In this document: positions 49,382-60,703 of the stretch, one piece after another
Layout: each line of letters starts with the position of its first letter
Position numbering within the stretch: position 1 is the stretch's first letter
NCBI GenBank assembly: GCA_036263655.1
Contig: DATAGP010000026.1
Coordinates: 1 to 64,000 of the forward strand
Direction: 5' to 3'
DNA from: Schlegelella_A sp036263655
GTDB lineage: Bacteria; Pseudomonadota; Gammaproteobacteria; Burkholderiales; Burkholderiaceae_C
Length of the DNA: 64,000 nt
Position numbers and translations under genes: made by a program
Notes under the pieces: model-generated
The model's input: the letters and a program-made list of their open reading frames with translations, nothing else
What the model was told of the DNA's origin: nothing
Databases searched by the model: none

Positions 49382-50083
49382 CTAAGGCGGCGCTGCCCGC
49401 GTGCCGTACTGCTCCGCCGGCGACGCTGAAGCCGGCGCACGGAAGCAGCAGACGGTCCAGGCAAGGCCGAGGCTCTCGCCGACCACCGTCTTGGCGCCGT
49501 TGCTGCTGGCCCACCAGCGGGCCGGGTCCCAGTCGCGCACCGGGGCGGCCAGCACGCCGACGGTTGCCGACGGCCCCAGCGCCTCGGCGAACATCATCCG
49601 CGAGCGGCGGGCGTGCACGCCGGCCGTGAACAGATCGATGGCGCCGAGCGTCACGCCCTCGCGGCGCGCCCAGTCGCGCAACGCGACGGCGCTGAGGAAG
49701 GTCCGGTCCCGGTCCGCGGCCGGGGCGGGCACCGGCGTCACCGTGAGCCCGGGCGGCGCTTTGCTGGCGATGAACCCGGCGGCACGCACCGCCGAGCTCA
49801 CCAGGCCGGGCGGATCGCTCCACGATTCGACCGGGCCGCCGGTCGTCAGGACGCGCTCGTAGCCGCCGCGCTTGTAGGCGGCGATCGCCTGGCGGAGGTC
49901 GGCCTGCTCCAGCCAACCCTCGACGACCAGGATGCGCGCACCGGGTGCCGGCTCGCTGACGGCGAGGAAGCCGACGATGCGCTGCGCGCCGATCACCAGC
50001 GCGGCGGCGAGCGCCGCGGCGATGAGCAGCCAGCCCTGCCAGGTCGGCAGCCACACCTGCCGGCGGCGGACGAGCGCGAACAT
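49382..50083 (-). CDS. YdcF/SanA-family DUF218 protein
   Basis: This 233-aa protein has one N-terminal transmembrane helix (residues about 16-40) followed by a Rossmann-like DUF218 domain. ARILVVEGWLEQADLRQAI, RGGYERVLTTGGPVESW and IDLFTAGVHARRSRMMF are the visible conserved blocks. Family members such as E. coli SanA and ElyC act in envelope integrity, but their biochemistry is not settled. It lies three bases downstream of the crotonase gene, so both are likely cotranscribed. The C-terminal 20 residues are Ala/Pro-rich. Confidence 0.75.
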   Translation of the reverse strand: MFALVRRRQVWLPTWQGWLLIAAALAAALVIGAQRIVGFLAVSEPAPGARILVVEGWLEQADLRQAIAAYKRGGYERVLTTGGPVESWSDPPGLVSSAVRAAGFIASKAPPGLTVTPVPAPAADRDRTFLSAVALRDWARREGVTLGAIDLFTAGVHARRSRMMFAEALGPSATVGVLAAPVRDWDPARWWASSNGAKTVVGESLGLAWTVCCFRAPASASPAEQYGTRAAPP

Positions 50084-50086
50084 CGC

Positions 50087-50926
50087 TCAGACCTGGGCCG
50101 AGCTGCCCAGCGCCTCGAACTCCGCCCTGCCCTTGGCCTTCCAGGCCGCGATCGCCGTCGCCATCTCGTCCGTGTCGAAGATGGCGCTCTGCAGCAGCGT
50201 CATCTGCTCGAGCGCGGCCGCGGTCGAATGGTCGCGCGCGTGGTTCAGGGCCAGCTTGCTGCCGGCGATCGCCAGCGGCGACTTGGCGGCGATCGACCGC
50301 GCCAGCGCCAGCGCCCGCTCGTGCAGCGCCGCCGCGTCGGGCAGGACGGCATTGACGAGGCCGACCTGCAGCGCGCGCTCGGCGCCGAGCCGCTCGCCGG
50401 TGTAGGCCATCTCGCGCGCGACGCCCTGCGGCACGAGCTTCGGCAGGCGCTGCAGCACGCCGAGGTCGGCGGTCATGCCGATGGAGATCTCCTGCACGGT
50501 GAAGAAGGCGTCGGCGCTGCACAGGCGGATGTCGCAGGCGGTGGCGAGGTCGAGGGCACCGCCGATGCAGCCGCCCTGGATCGCGCAGACGACGGGGAAG
50601 CGCGCTTCGTCGAGGGCGCTGAAGCAGTCGATCAGGCGGGCCAACGAGCGCTGGAAGGCGAGACGCTCGCGCGCCGTGCCCACATCGAGCATCAGCTCGT
50701 CGCCGGCGAAGACGTCCAGGGCCATGCCGGCCGAGAAGTGCTTGCCGGTCGACGAGATCACGAGCGCGCGCGTGGCGCCGGCGTCGTCGAGCGCGCGGAC
50801 GGCGTCGCGCACGGCCGGGAAGAACGCCGGCGTCATGGTGTTCAATCGCTCGGGCCGGCTCAGCTGCAGGTGGGCGACGCCGTCGTCCTCCTGCGCAAGC
50901 TGGAAGAATTCGTTGCTGCTGTTCAT
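50087..50926 (-). CDS. Delta(3,5)-Delta(2,4)-dienoyl-CoA isomerase-like crotonase
   Basis: This enoyl-CoA hydratase-family enzyme has 279 aa. The active-site layout matches dienoyl-CoA isomerase (ECH1) more than hydratase: D126 in GGALDLATACD, E146 in FFTVQEISIG and D154 in MTADLGVLQRLPK. From memory, rat ECH1 uses D176, E196 and D204, the same 20- and 8-residue spacing. The oxyanion-hole segments GKHFSAGMALD and GGCIGGALDL are present. It would help beta-oxidation of odd-numbered double bonds, fitting with FadD. Its start is only 15 bp from the divergent lipase-like gene. Gene symbol left blank because paralogues vary. Confidence 0.86.
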   Translation of the reverse strand: MNSSNEFFQLAQEDDGVAHLQLSRPERLNTMTPAFFPAVRDAVRALDDAGATRALVISSTGKHFSAGMALDVFAGDELMLDVGTARERLAFQRSLARLIDCFSALDEARFPVVCAIQGGCIGGALDLATACDIRLCSADAFFTVQEISIGMTADLGVLQRLPKLVPQGVAREMAYTGERLGAERALQVGLVNAVLPDAAALHERALALARSIAAKSPLAIAGSKLALNHARDHSTAAALEQMTLLQSAIFDTDEMATAIAAWKAKGRAEFEALGSSAQV

Positions 50927-50941
50927 GGCGGGGTGTCGAAG

Positions 50942-51798
50942 ATGGAACGGACGATTCGAACGCACGACGGGCTGACGCTGCGCGGCCGCGACTGGCCCGC
51001 CAGCGGCGGCCGCGGCACGATTGTCCTCGTCCACGGGCTGGGCGAGCACATCGGCCGCTACGAGCACGTGGCGGCGAGCCTCAACGAGCACGGCTGGCGC
51101 GTCGTCGCCTTCGACCAGCGCGGCCACGGCGCGAGCGAAGGCGAGCGCGGGCGGCTCGGCGCCGCCGACGACCTGCTCGTCGATCTGGCGCCGGTGCTCG
51201 ACGCCGCCCATGCCGAGGCGCCCCGGCCGCTGGTCCTGCTCGGCCACAGCATGGGCGGCACGGTCGCGGCGCGCTTCGTCGCTGCGGGCCTCGAGTCGCC
51301 ACGGCCGGGCTGGTACCGGCCGGTCGACGCGCTCGTCCTCTCCTCGCCGGCGCTCGAGACCGGCATGTCGATGGCGCAGAAGGCCATGCTCGCGACGCTC
51401 GGGCCGGTGACGCCGAATCTCGCCGTCGGCAACGGCCTGAAGCCGGAGGGCATCTCGCGCGACCCGGCGGTCGTCGCCGCCTACGTGGCCGACCCGCTGG
51501 TGCACGACCGGATCGCGCCGCGGCTGGCCCGCTTCATCGTCGATGCCGGCGACGTCGTGCGGACGGTCGCGCCGCGCTGGACCGTGCCCACGCTGCTGCT
51601 CTATGCCGGCAGCGACCGCATCGTCGCGCCGTCCGGAAGCGCCGCCTTCGCCGCGGCCGCGCCGCCCGGCGTCGTGCGGGCGCACGTGTTCCCGGCGCTG
51701 TTCCACGAGATCTTCAACGAACCCGAGAAGGCCGAGGTGCTATCGGTCCTGAACGAGTGGCTCGATACACTGCCCGCTTCCCCCGAGAGGAGCCCGCG

Positions 51799-51802
<4 letters not shown>
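50942..51802 (+). CDS. Monoacylglycerol lipase-like alpha/beta hydrolase
   Basis: This 286-aa serine hydrolase of the Hydrolase_4/lysophospholipase group has nucleophile motif GHSMGG, oxyanion motif VLVHGLGEHIGRYEHVA, acid in LLYAGSDRIVAP and histidine in PALFHEIFNEPEK. The motif VVAFDQRGHGASEGERG is typical of MAG lipases. It has no signal peptide, so acts inside the cell or at the membrane. The stop overlaps the M20 peptidase start (ATGA). Fatty acids released could enter the FadD/beta-oxidation route; this is an inference. Confidence 0.88.
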
Positions 51803-53273
<1,471 letters not shown>

Positions 53274-53298
<25 letters not shown>

Positions 53299-54950
53299 GG
53301 CCGGCCGACGAGCGCCAGCGCAACGGCCTCGGCGGTCTCGATGCCGTCGACCGCCGCCGACATGATCCCGCCGGCATAGCCCGCGCCCTCGCCGGCCGGA
53401 TAGAGGCCGCGCACGTTCAGGCTTTGCCGATCGCGGCCGCGCGGGATGCGCAGCGGCGATGAGGTCCGTGTCTCGACGCCCGTGAGCACCGCGTCGGCCA
53501 TGGCGAAGCCGGCGATCTGGCGCTCGAATGCCGGCAGCGCCTCGCGGATCGCCGCGATGGCGTAGGCCGGCAGGCTTTCGTTGCCGGGCGCGGCCAGATC
53601 GGTCGGCCGCACGGAGGGCGTGTACGACGGCAGCACGGCGCCGAAGTTCGTCGATGCACGGCCGGCGAGGAAGTCGCCGACGCGCTGCCCGGGCGCCGCG
53701 TAGTCGCCGCCGCCGAGCACGAAGGCGCGCGACTCCCAGAAGCGCTGGAACGCGATGCCGTCGAGCGGAGGCACCGCGCCGGGTCCGGAGGCGTCGGCAC
53801 GATAGTCCTGCGGCGCCAGGCCGACGACGATGCCGGCGTTGGCGTTGCGCTCGTTGCGCGAGTACTGGCTCATGCCGTTGGTGACGACGCGGCCGGGCTC
53901 GGAGGTCGCGGCGACGACGGTCCCGCCCGGACACATGCAGAAGCTGTACACCGAGCGACCGTTCTTCGCGTGGTGGACGAGGCGGTAGTCGGCGGCGCCG
54001 AGCAGCGGGTGCCCGGCGTGCGCGCCGAAGCGGGCCCGGTCGATCAGGCCCTGCGGGTGCTCGATGCGAAACCCGATCGAGAACGGCTTGGCTTCCATGG
54101 CCACGCCGCGCTCGTGCAGCATGGCGAAGCTGTCGCGGGCGCTGTGCCCGAGCGCGAGCACCACCTGCGCGGCGTCGATCTCGCTGCGCCCCTGCGCGGT
54201 CTCGACGACGAGGCCGCGCACCGCGCCGGCGTCGATCGCCACGTCGACGACGCGGGTGCCGAAGCGGACTTCGCCGCCCAGCCGCTCGATCTCCGCGCGC
54301 ATCTTCTCGACCACGCCGACGAGGCGGAAGGTGCCGATGTGCGGCTTGGCGACGAACAGGATCTCCTCGGGCGCACCGGCGCGCACGAACTCGTCGAGCA
54401 CCTTGCGCGTCAGGTGGCGCGGGTCGCTGATCTGGCTCCACAGCTTGCCGTCGGAGAAGGTGCCGGCGCCGCCTTCGCCGAACTGCACGTTCGATTCCGG
54501 GTCGAGCACGCCGCGCCGCCACAGCCCCCAGGTGTCGCGCGTCCGCTCGCGCACCGGCTTGCCGCGCTCGAGGACGATGGGACGAAAGCCCATCTGCGCG
54601 AGCACGAGCGCGCTGAAGAGTCCGCACGGTCCGAAGCCGACGACCACCGGACGGCGCGCCGGCCCTGCCGCGGCGGCCGCATGGGCGACGACGCGGTAGC
54701 GGGTGTCGGGCGCCGGGCGCACGTGCGGATCGGCGGCGCAGGCGGCGAGGACCGCCGCCTCGCCGTCGACCTCGCAATCGACGGTGTAGACGAAGACGAT
54801 CGCCGAGCGCTTGCGCGCGTCGTAGCCGCGCTTGAAGACCGTGAGGCTGCGCAGCGCGTCGGCAGGGATGCCGAGCTTCGCCAGCACCGCTTGGCGCAGT
54901 GCCGCTTCGGCATGCTCCAGCGGCAGGCGGATCTCGGTCAGGCGCAGCAT
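53274..54950 (-). CDS. FAD-dependent oxidoreductase (COG2509-like)
   Basis: This 558-aa flavoprotein of unclear function has an N-terminal domain of about 95 residues (LRLTEIRLPLEHAEAALRQA). It is followed by a dinucleotide-binding motif PVVVGFGPCGLFSALVLAQM, then FGEGGAGTFSDGKL, VLALGHSARDSF and LYPAGEGAGYAGGIMSAAVD, diagnostic of the family. Many bacteria carry this conserved, often essential-looking but uncharacterised protein. It occupies the position downstream of amgK where murU is found in Pseudomonas. The gap to that gene is 69 bp. Confidence 0.85.
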
Positions 54951-55019
54951 GGCCGCTGGCGGTTCAGCCGCGCCGGCTCTGCGGACGCCGCCGGAAGGCT
55001 CGCGGCGCGCTCACCGAAC

Positions 55020-56087
55020 TCAGTGAAACGCCTCGATCCGCGTCGCGCCCATCAGCGGCTCGAGCAGGCGGGCCAGGGGCCGCAAGGGCGCGTAGCGCGT
55101 GGCCGTCTTGTGGGCGTAGGCGAAGAAGCGCGGCAGGTCCTCGCTGTAGGCCGGCTTGCCGTCGCGATGGCGCAGGCGCGAGAAGATGCCGAGCACCTTG
55201 AGGTGGCGTTGCAGGCCCATCCACTCGAGGGCGCGCCAGAACTCGCCGAAGTCGCTGCCGACCGGCAGGCCGGCACGCCGGGCCGCGTCCCAGTAGCGGA
55301 CGGCCCAGTCGAGCTCCTCCTCCTCGCTCCAGGAGATGAAGGCGTCGCGCAGCAGCGAGGCGACGTCGTACGAGATCGGTCCGGCGACGGCATCCTGAAA
55401 GTCGAGGATGCCGGGGTTGGGGTCGGCCACCATGAGGTTGCGCGGCATCCAGTCGCGGTGCACGGCGACGCGCGGCTGGGCCAGCGCGCTGGCGACGAGC
55501 AGGTCGGCGGCCGCGTTCCAGACGGCCCGCTCCTCCTCGGACCAGGCGACGCCGCAATGCGTCGCCACGCACCACTCGGGGAAGAGGGCGAGCTCGCGGC
55601 GCAGCAAGGCGTCATCGTACGGGGGCAGGCCTTCGGCGGGCACGCGCAGCTGCCAGGTCAGCAGGGCACCGAGCGCGTCGCGCATGAGCGTCTGCACGCG
55701 GCGCGAGTCGGCGCCGGCGACGGCCTGCTGCAGGGTGCGCAGGTAGGGCTGGTCGCCGAGGTCGTCGAGCAGGAGGAACCCGTTCTCGACATCGGCCTCG
55801 AGGACGCGCGGTGCGTGCAGGCCGGCGGCGGCGATGAGGCCGGCGACGTGCACGAAGGGGCGCACGTCCTCGTGCGCGGGCGGCGCGTCCATGACGATGA
55901 CGCTGCCGCCGCTGGCCCGGTCGGCGCGCAGGTACCGCCGGAAGCTGGCATCGCTCGATGCCGGTCGCAGGCTGCCGGGATCGATGCCGTAGCGCCCGGC
56001 GACGCCGTCGAGCCAGGCTGCGAACGTCAGCGCGCGGGACGGATCGGCCCACTCGATTCGGGCGGGCGGTGCGGTCGGGGGAGTCAC
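55020..56087 (-). CDS. amgK: Phosphotransferase, AmgK-like cell-wall sugar kinase
   Basis: This aminoglycoside-phosphotransferase-fold kinase has 355 aa. The catalytic loop is VAVHRDWMPRNLMVAD and the metal-binding motif is ILDFQDA. In Pseudomonas, AmgK phosphorylates N-acetylmuramate and N-acetylglucosamine at the anomeric position for peptidoglycan recycling and lies divergent from lptD, exactly as here. The similarity-based start is a GTG at 56087; the long upstream frame is non-coding. MurU, the usual partner, is not in the window, so the recycling role is an inference from fold and position. Confidence 0.85.
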   Translation of the reverse strand: MTPPTAPPARIEWADPSRALTFAAWLDGVAGRYGIDPGSLRPASSDASFRRYLRADRASGGSVIVMDAPPAHEDVRPFVHVAGLIAAAGLHAPRVLEADVENGFLLLDDLGDQPYLRTLQQAVAGADSRRVQTLMRDALGALLTWQLRVPAEGLPPYDDALLRRELALFPEWCVATHCGVAWSEEERAVWNAAADLLVASALAQPRVAVHRDWMPRNLMVADPNPGILDFQDAVAGPISYDVASLLRDAFISWSEEEELDWAVRYWDAARRAGLPVGSDFGEFWRALEWMGLQRHLKVLGIFSRLRHRDGKPAYSEDLPRFFAYAHKTATRYAPLRPLARLLEPLMGATRIEAFH

Positions 56088-56126
56088 GTCGGGGAGCGGC
56101 GGGCCGTGCCGTCGTCGACAGGGCTC

Positions 56127-56152
56127 ATGGATAATCGATTCTACAAATCGAT
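56127..56152. promoter_or_regulatory. AT-rich divergent promoter region, amgK/lptD
   Basis: The only AT-rich stretch between the divergent genes. It contains ggataatcg (GATAAT, rightward), attcta (TAGAAT, leftward, 56137-56142) and a direct/inverted atcgat pair at 56134-56139 and 56147-56152. The -35 spacing is poor, so the assignment rests on composition and location. Confidence 0.35.
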
Positions 56153-58595
56153 GCCGGTGCCCGCGAGGGCCCGGCATTGCCTTTGCCGGCCTCGCGCGCC
56201 CAGCGCCCCGCCCGCCTCGCCCTTGCGTCAAGCCCCCGCCCACCTCTGCCTTGTCTGCGTCCGGCTCGACGGACGCCTGCGGCACAGTCTCCTCGCGGCC
56301 GTACTGGGAACCACGGCGCTGTCGGCGCTCGCGCAGCCCGTTCCGGCGGCTTCGGGCATCGCCCTGCGCCCCGCGGAGTCGCTGCAGGCGCCGCCGCGCG
56401 GCGACGCCGGGCGCCGGCTGCCGATCATCCTGCGCGCGCGCGAGCTGCGCGCCCGCCCCGATCTCGACGCGCAGGCATCGGGCGACGTCGAGTTCCGCCG
56501 CGGCTCGGTCGTGATCCGGGCCGACCAGCTCAACTACGACCACGCCGAGGACCTCGCCTGGGCGACCGGGAACGTCGTCGTCAGTCGCGACGGCAACGTG
56601 TTCAGCGGCCCCGAGCTGCAGCTGCAGGTCGAGCGCTTCAAGGGCTTCTTCACCCAGCCCACCTATCGCTTCGCGCGGACCGGCGCCGGCGGCAAGGCGG
56701 CGCGGGTCGAGCTCGTCGACGATCACCGCGCCATCGCCAGCGACGCCACCTACTCGAGCTGCACGATCGAGGACGGCGACGAGGAGCCGGTCTGGATCAT
56801 CAAGACGCGCGAGCTGCGCATCGACAACGAGACCAACGAAGGCGTGGCACGCGATGCGGTGCTGCGCTTCTACGGCGTGCCGATCCTCGCCTCCCCGGTG
56901 CTCAGCTTCCCGCTCACCGACGCGCGCAAGTCGGGCTTCCTGCCGCCGAGCTTCGGGCTCGACAGCCGGAGCGGCTTCCAGGCCGCGATCCCCTACTACT
57001 GGAACATCGCCCCGAACCGCGACGCCACCTTCACGCTGTCGCAGAGCACGCGGCGGGGGCCCGCCCTGGAGACCGAGTTCCGCTATCTCGAGCCGCGCTT
57101 CGCCGGCGAGGTCGGCTACAAGATCATGCCGCACGACTCGGAAGCGGACCGCTCGCGCTACTCGCTCCGCGTCGACCACGAAGGCCTGCTGCCCTACGAC
57201 GCCTTCGCCCAGGTCCGGCTGCTGCGCGTCTCCGACGACGACTACTGGAAGGACTTCCCGCGCGAGCTGCGCACGCCGACGCCGCGCCTGCTGCCGACCG
57301 ACCTCCTCGTCACGCGGCCGTTGCGCGACTGGACGGGCTATGCGCGGGTGATGCGCTGGCAGGTGCTGCAGACCGACGACCCGACGACGCGGATCGAGTC
57401 GCCCTACGAGCGCGCGCCGCAGATCGGCGCCCGCTACGACATGCCCTGGCGAAGCGGGCTGCAGGTGGCGTTCGAGACCGAGTTCAACCGCTTCACCGAC
57501 CCGGACGACATCTATGCCGGCGACCGGCCGACCGGGCTCCGCCTGCACGCGCTCGGCAGCATCAGCCGTCCCTTCCTGCGCCCGGGCTGGGCACTGACGC
57601 CGAAGGTGTCGTTCAATGCCGCCTCCTACTCGCTCGACCGCACCTCGACGAGCGGGCGCAGGACGGTGAGCCGCGTCGTGCCGACGATCAGCGTCGACAG
57701 TGCCTGGACGCTCGAGAGGCCGGCGAGCTTCTTCGGCCGCGACGTGCTGCAGACGCTCGAGCCGCGCCTCTTCTACGTCAACACGCCGTATCGAAGGCAG
57801 CTCGACCTGCCCAACTTCGATGCCGCGCCGAAGGACTTCAACTTCGACTCGATCTTCACCGAGAACACCTTCTCCGGGGTGGATCGCGTGTCCGACTCGC
57901 ACCAGCTGACGGCTGGGGTCATCTCGAGGGTCCTTGATCCGAACACGGGCGTCGAGGCGCTGCGCGTCGGCATCGCGCAACGCTACCTGTTCCGCGACCA
58001 GCGCATCACGCCGGACGGCACGCCTCTGGAGCGTCGCTTTTCCGACGTCCTCGTTCTCGGCTCGACGACCCTGGTTCCGAGCTGGACCTTCGACGCTGCC
58101 GCCCAGTACAACCCCGACCTGCGGCGGATCGGCCGCTCGTTCGCGGGCTTCCGCTATTCGCCGGGACCGTATCGCACGGTGGGCCTGGCCTATCGGGTGT
58201 CGAGGGGCCTCAGCGAGCAGTTCGAGCTCGGCTGGCAGTGGCCCGTCATCGGCCCCACGCCGGGACCCGACGCGGCTGCCCGGAGCGGGACGGGGAAGTG
58301 CCGCGGCACGCTCTACACGGTCGGCCGCGTCAACTACAGCACCCGCGACCGCCGCGTCACCGACTCGATCGCCGGCTTCGAGTACGACGCCGGATGCTGG
58401 ATCGGGCGGATCGTCGCCGAGCGTCTGTCGACCGGCCGCGACGAGGCGACGACGCGCCTCTTGGTGCAGCTGGAACTCGTCGGGCTGTCGCGGCTCGGAT
58501 CGAATCCGCTCAAGGTCTTGAAGGACAATGTGCCCGGCTACCGGCTGCTCCGCGACGAGCGCACGACGACCACTCCGTTCACTCCCTATGACTGA
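56127..58595 (+). CDS. lptD: LPS-assembly protein LptD
   Basis: This is the outer-membrane LPS insertase, about 820 aa. After a signal peptide (RHSLLAAVLGTTALSALAQP) comes a short OstA-type periplasmic domain (GDVEFRRGSVVIRADQLNYD, ATGNVVVSRDGNVF), then a 26-stranded-type barrel. Cysteines in YSSCTIED, GKCRGTLY and AGCWIGR may form the disulfides needed for function. The start is unresolved. ATG 56127 has aggg upstream but lies in the AT-rich divergent promoter region with a long n-region. ATG 56151 and TTG 56223 are alternatives, and the latter gives the most normal signal peptide. It overlaps surA by eight bases. Confidence 0.93.
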   Translation: MDNRFYKSMPVPARARHCLCRPRAPSAPPASPLRQAPAHLCLVCVRLDGRLRHSLLAAVLGTTALSALAQPVPAASGIALRPAESLQAPPRGDAGRRLPIILRARELRARPDLDAQASGDVEFRRGSVVIRADQLNYDHAEDLAWATGNVVVSRDGNVFSGPELQLQVERFKGFFTQPTYRFARTGAGGKAARVELVDDHRAIASDATYSSCTIEDGDEEPVWIIKTRELRIDNETNEGVARDAVLRFYGVPILASPVLSFPLTDARKSGFLPPSFGLDSRSGFQAAIPYYWNIAPNRDATFTLSQSTRRGPALETEFRYLEPRFAGEVGYKIMPHDSEADRSRYSLRVDHEGLLPYDAFAQVRLLRVSDDDYWKDFPRELRTPTPRLLPTDLLVTRPLRDWTGYARVMRWQVLQTDDPTTRIESPYERAPQIGARYDMPWRSGLQVAFETEFNRFTDPDDIYAGDRPTGLRLHALGSISRPFLRPGWALTPKVSFNAASYSLDRTSTSGRRTVSRVVPTISVDSAWTLERPASFFGRDVLQTLEPRLFYVNTPYRRQLDLPNFDAAPKDFNFDSIFTENTFSGVDRVSDSHQLTAGVISRVLDPNTGVEALRVGIAQRYLFRDQRITPDGTPLERRFSDVLVLGSTTLVPSWTFDAAAQYNPDLRRIGRSFAGFRYSPGPYRTVGLAYRVSRGLSEQFELGWQWPVIGPTPGPDAAARSGTGKCRGTLYTVGRVNYSTRDRRVTDSIAGFEYDAGCWIGRIVAERLSTGRDEATTRLLVQLELVGLSRLGSNPLKVLKDNVPGYRLLRDERTTTTPFTPYD

Positions 58596-59889
58596 CCCGC
58601 ACCTCCTCTTCCGGCGCGCCCTCGCCGCGCTGGTCCTCGCCGCGGCCGGCGCCTCCGCCTGGGCGCAGACCGGCGACTACATCATCGCCGTCGTCAACCA
58701 GGAGCTCGTCACCCACAGCGAGCTGCAACAGCGGCTCGCCAGCATCCGCGAAGAGGCGGCCCGCAACCGGGCGCCGCTGCCGCCGCCCACCGCGCTGCGC
58801 CAGCAGGTGCTCGACACCCTGATCGACGAGCGGGTGCTGGTCACCAACGCGCGCGACTCCGGCATGAAGATCGACGAGCCCGAGATCGACCGCGCCGTCG
58901 CCACCGTCGCGGCACAGAACCAGGTCACGGTGACGCAGCTGCGCGAGCGCCTGCGTCGCGAGGGCATCCCCTACACGCGCTTTCGGGACAACATCCGCGA
59001 CCAGATGCTGGTCGAACGGATGCGCGAGCGCGAAGTCGTGAACCGGATCCGCGTCACCGACGCCGAGATCGACGCCTGGATCGAAGCCCGCCGATCCCAG
59101 GTGGGGGCCGATTCGGAGCTGAACATCGCGCAGGTGCTCGTCACCGTGCCGGAAGGCGCCGGCGAGTCGGTGGTGGCCGAGCGCCGGGAACGTGCGCTCG
59201 GCGCGCTGCGGCGCGTGCGCGGCGGCGAGGATTTCGCCGCCGTCGCCCGGGAGCTCTCCGAGGACGGCAACCGCGCCCAGGGCGGCGAGATCGGCATGCG
59301 CGCCGCCGGCCGCCTCCCCGACGTGTTCCTTCGCGCCGTCGGGCCGCTCAAGCCGGGCGAGGTGGCGCCAGAGCTGCTGCGCACCGGTGCCGGGTTCCAC
59401 GTCCTCAAGCTCATCGAGCGCAAGGCGGCATCGGCGTTCAACGTCTCGCAGACGCGGGCCCGGCACATCCTCCTGCGTCCTTCGGCCGAGCTGACCGCAG
59501 AGACGGCGGCGCGCCGCCTCGCCCAGTTCAAGCGTGACATCCTCGCCGGCACACGCACCTTCGAAGCGCTGGCCATCGAGAACTCGCAGGACGCCAGCGC
59601 GCCGCAGGGCGGCGACCTCGGCTGGTCGTCGCCCGGCTCGTTCGTGCCGGAGTTCGATGAGGTCATGGCGACGCTCCCCATCGGCGGCATCTCGGATCCG
59701 GTCGCGACGCGCTTCGGCGTGCACCTGATCCAGGTCGTCGACCGCCGTGTCGTCACGCTCGACGCGCGCCAGCAGCGCGAGCAGGCCCGCAACGCCCTGC
59801 GCGAGGAGAAGTTCGAGGCGGCCTACAACGAGTGGCTGCGCGACCTGCGCGGCCGCGCCTACGTCGAGCTCCGGGAACCTCCGCAGTAG
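58588..59889 (+). CDS. surA: Periplasmic chaperone and peptidylprolyl isomerase SurA
   Basis: SurA escorts outer-membrane proteins, including LptD, to the BAM complex (433 aa, as in E. coli). A signal peptide ends at ASAWAQ, followed by the N-terminal chaperone domain (GDYIIAVVNQELVTHSELQQR). Two parvulin domains start near LNIAQVLVTVPEG and SQTRARHILLRPS. The second contains GGDLGWSSPGSFVPEFDEVM, typical of the active parvulin. The C-terminal helix follows. ATG 58588 overlaps the lptD end by eight bases, so I dropped the longer frame. Confidence 0.96.
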   Translation: MTDPHLLFRRALAALVLAAAGASAWAQTGDYIIAVVNQELVTHSELQQRLASIREEAARNRAPLPPPTALRQQVLDTLIDERVLVTNARDSGMKIDEPEIDRAVATVAAQNQVTVTQLRERLRREGIPYTRFRDNIRDQMLVERMREREVVNRIRVTDAEIDAWIEARRSQVGADSELNIAQVLVTVPEGAGESVVAERRERALGALRRVRGGEDFAAVARELSEDGNRAQGGEIGMRAAGRLPDVFLRAVGPLKPGEVAPELLRTGAGFHVLKLIERKAASAFNVSQTRARHILLRPSAELTAETAARRLAQFKRDILAGTRTFEALAIENSQDASAPQGGDLGWSSPGSFVPEFDEVMATLPIGGISDPVATRFGVHLIQVVDRRVVTLDARQQREQARNALREEKFEAAYNEWLRDLRGRAYVELREPPQ

Positions 59890-59905
59890 CGGCGGGGCCG
59901 CGCCC

Positions 59906-60703
59906 TTGCCGCCGTTCGCCCGCAAGCGCTTCGGACAGCACTTCCTGGCCGACGCCTCGGCCGTCGAGCGGATCGTCGCCAGCATCGATCCGCGCCCGGG
60001 TCAGGCCCTGGTCGAGATCGGGCCGGGACGCGGCGCCATCACCCTGCCGATCCTCGATCGCTGCCGGCAGCTCACGGTGATCGAGCTCGACCGCGACCTC
60101 GTCGGCCGGCTGCGGCGCACGCCGGGGCTGGAGGTGATCGAGGCCGATGCGCTCGAGGTCGACTTCACGGCCCTCGCGCCGGGCGGCGTGGCGGGCCGAC
60201 CGCTGCGAGTGTTCGGCAACCTGCCCTACAACATCTCCACGCCCATTCTTTTCCATCTGCTCGAGGCCGCCGAGCGCATCGCCGACCAGCACTTCATGCT
60301 GCAGCGGGAAGTGGTCGAGCGGATGGCGGCGGCGCCTGGCGGCAAGGACTACGGCCGGCTCAGCGTCATGCTGCAGTGGCGCTACGCGATCGAGGCGCTC
60401 TTCGACGTCGGCCCCGAGGCGTTCGTGCCGCCGCCGCGGGTCTGGTCCGCGGTGGTGCGGATGACGCCTCTTGCGGGCACCGGCGACATCGACCGCGCGC
60501 TTCTGGGCGAGATCGTCACGGTCGCGTTCTCGCAGCGGCGCAAGCTCCTGCGCCACACGCTCGGCCGCTGGCTCGAGACGCGCGGCGGCGGCGTGCCGTT
60601 CGACGTGCAGCGCCGCGCCGAGGAGGTTCCGGTGCAGGAGTACCTGCGGCTCGCCGCGGCCGTCGGCCGGGAGCGTGTCCCGGCCGCGCCGCGCTCAGGC
60701 TAG
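59906..60703 (+). CDS. rsmA: 16S rRNA dimethyladenosine transferase
   Basis: RsmA (KsgA) dimethylates A1518 and A1519 near the 3' end of 16S rRNA (265 aa). Motifs are ARKRFGQHFL, the SAM site LVEIGPGRGAITLPIL, NLPYNISTPILFHL (catalytic N-L-P-Y) and VAFSQRRKLLRHTL. The start is a TTG at 59906, 17 bp after surA; no ATG fits. pdxA, which lies between surA and rsmA in E. coli, is absent here. The TAG stop shares CTAG with the stop of a possible small leftward gene. Confidence 0.95.
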   Translation: MPPFARKRFGQHFLADASAVERIVASIDPRPGQALVEIGPGRGAITLPILDRCRQLTVIELDRDLVGRLRRTPGLEVIEADALEVDFTALAPGGVAGRPLRVFGNLPYNISTPILFHLLEAAERIADQHFMLQREVVERMAAAPGGKDYGRLSVMLQWRYAIEALFDVGPEAFVPPPRVWSAVVRMTPLAGTGDIDRALLGEIVTVAFSQRRKLLRHTLGRWLETRGGGVPFDVQRRAEEVPVQEYLRLAAAVGRERVPAAPRSG

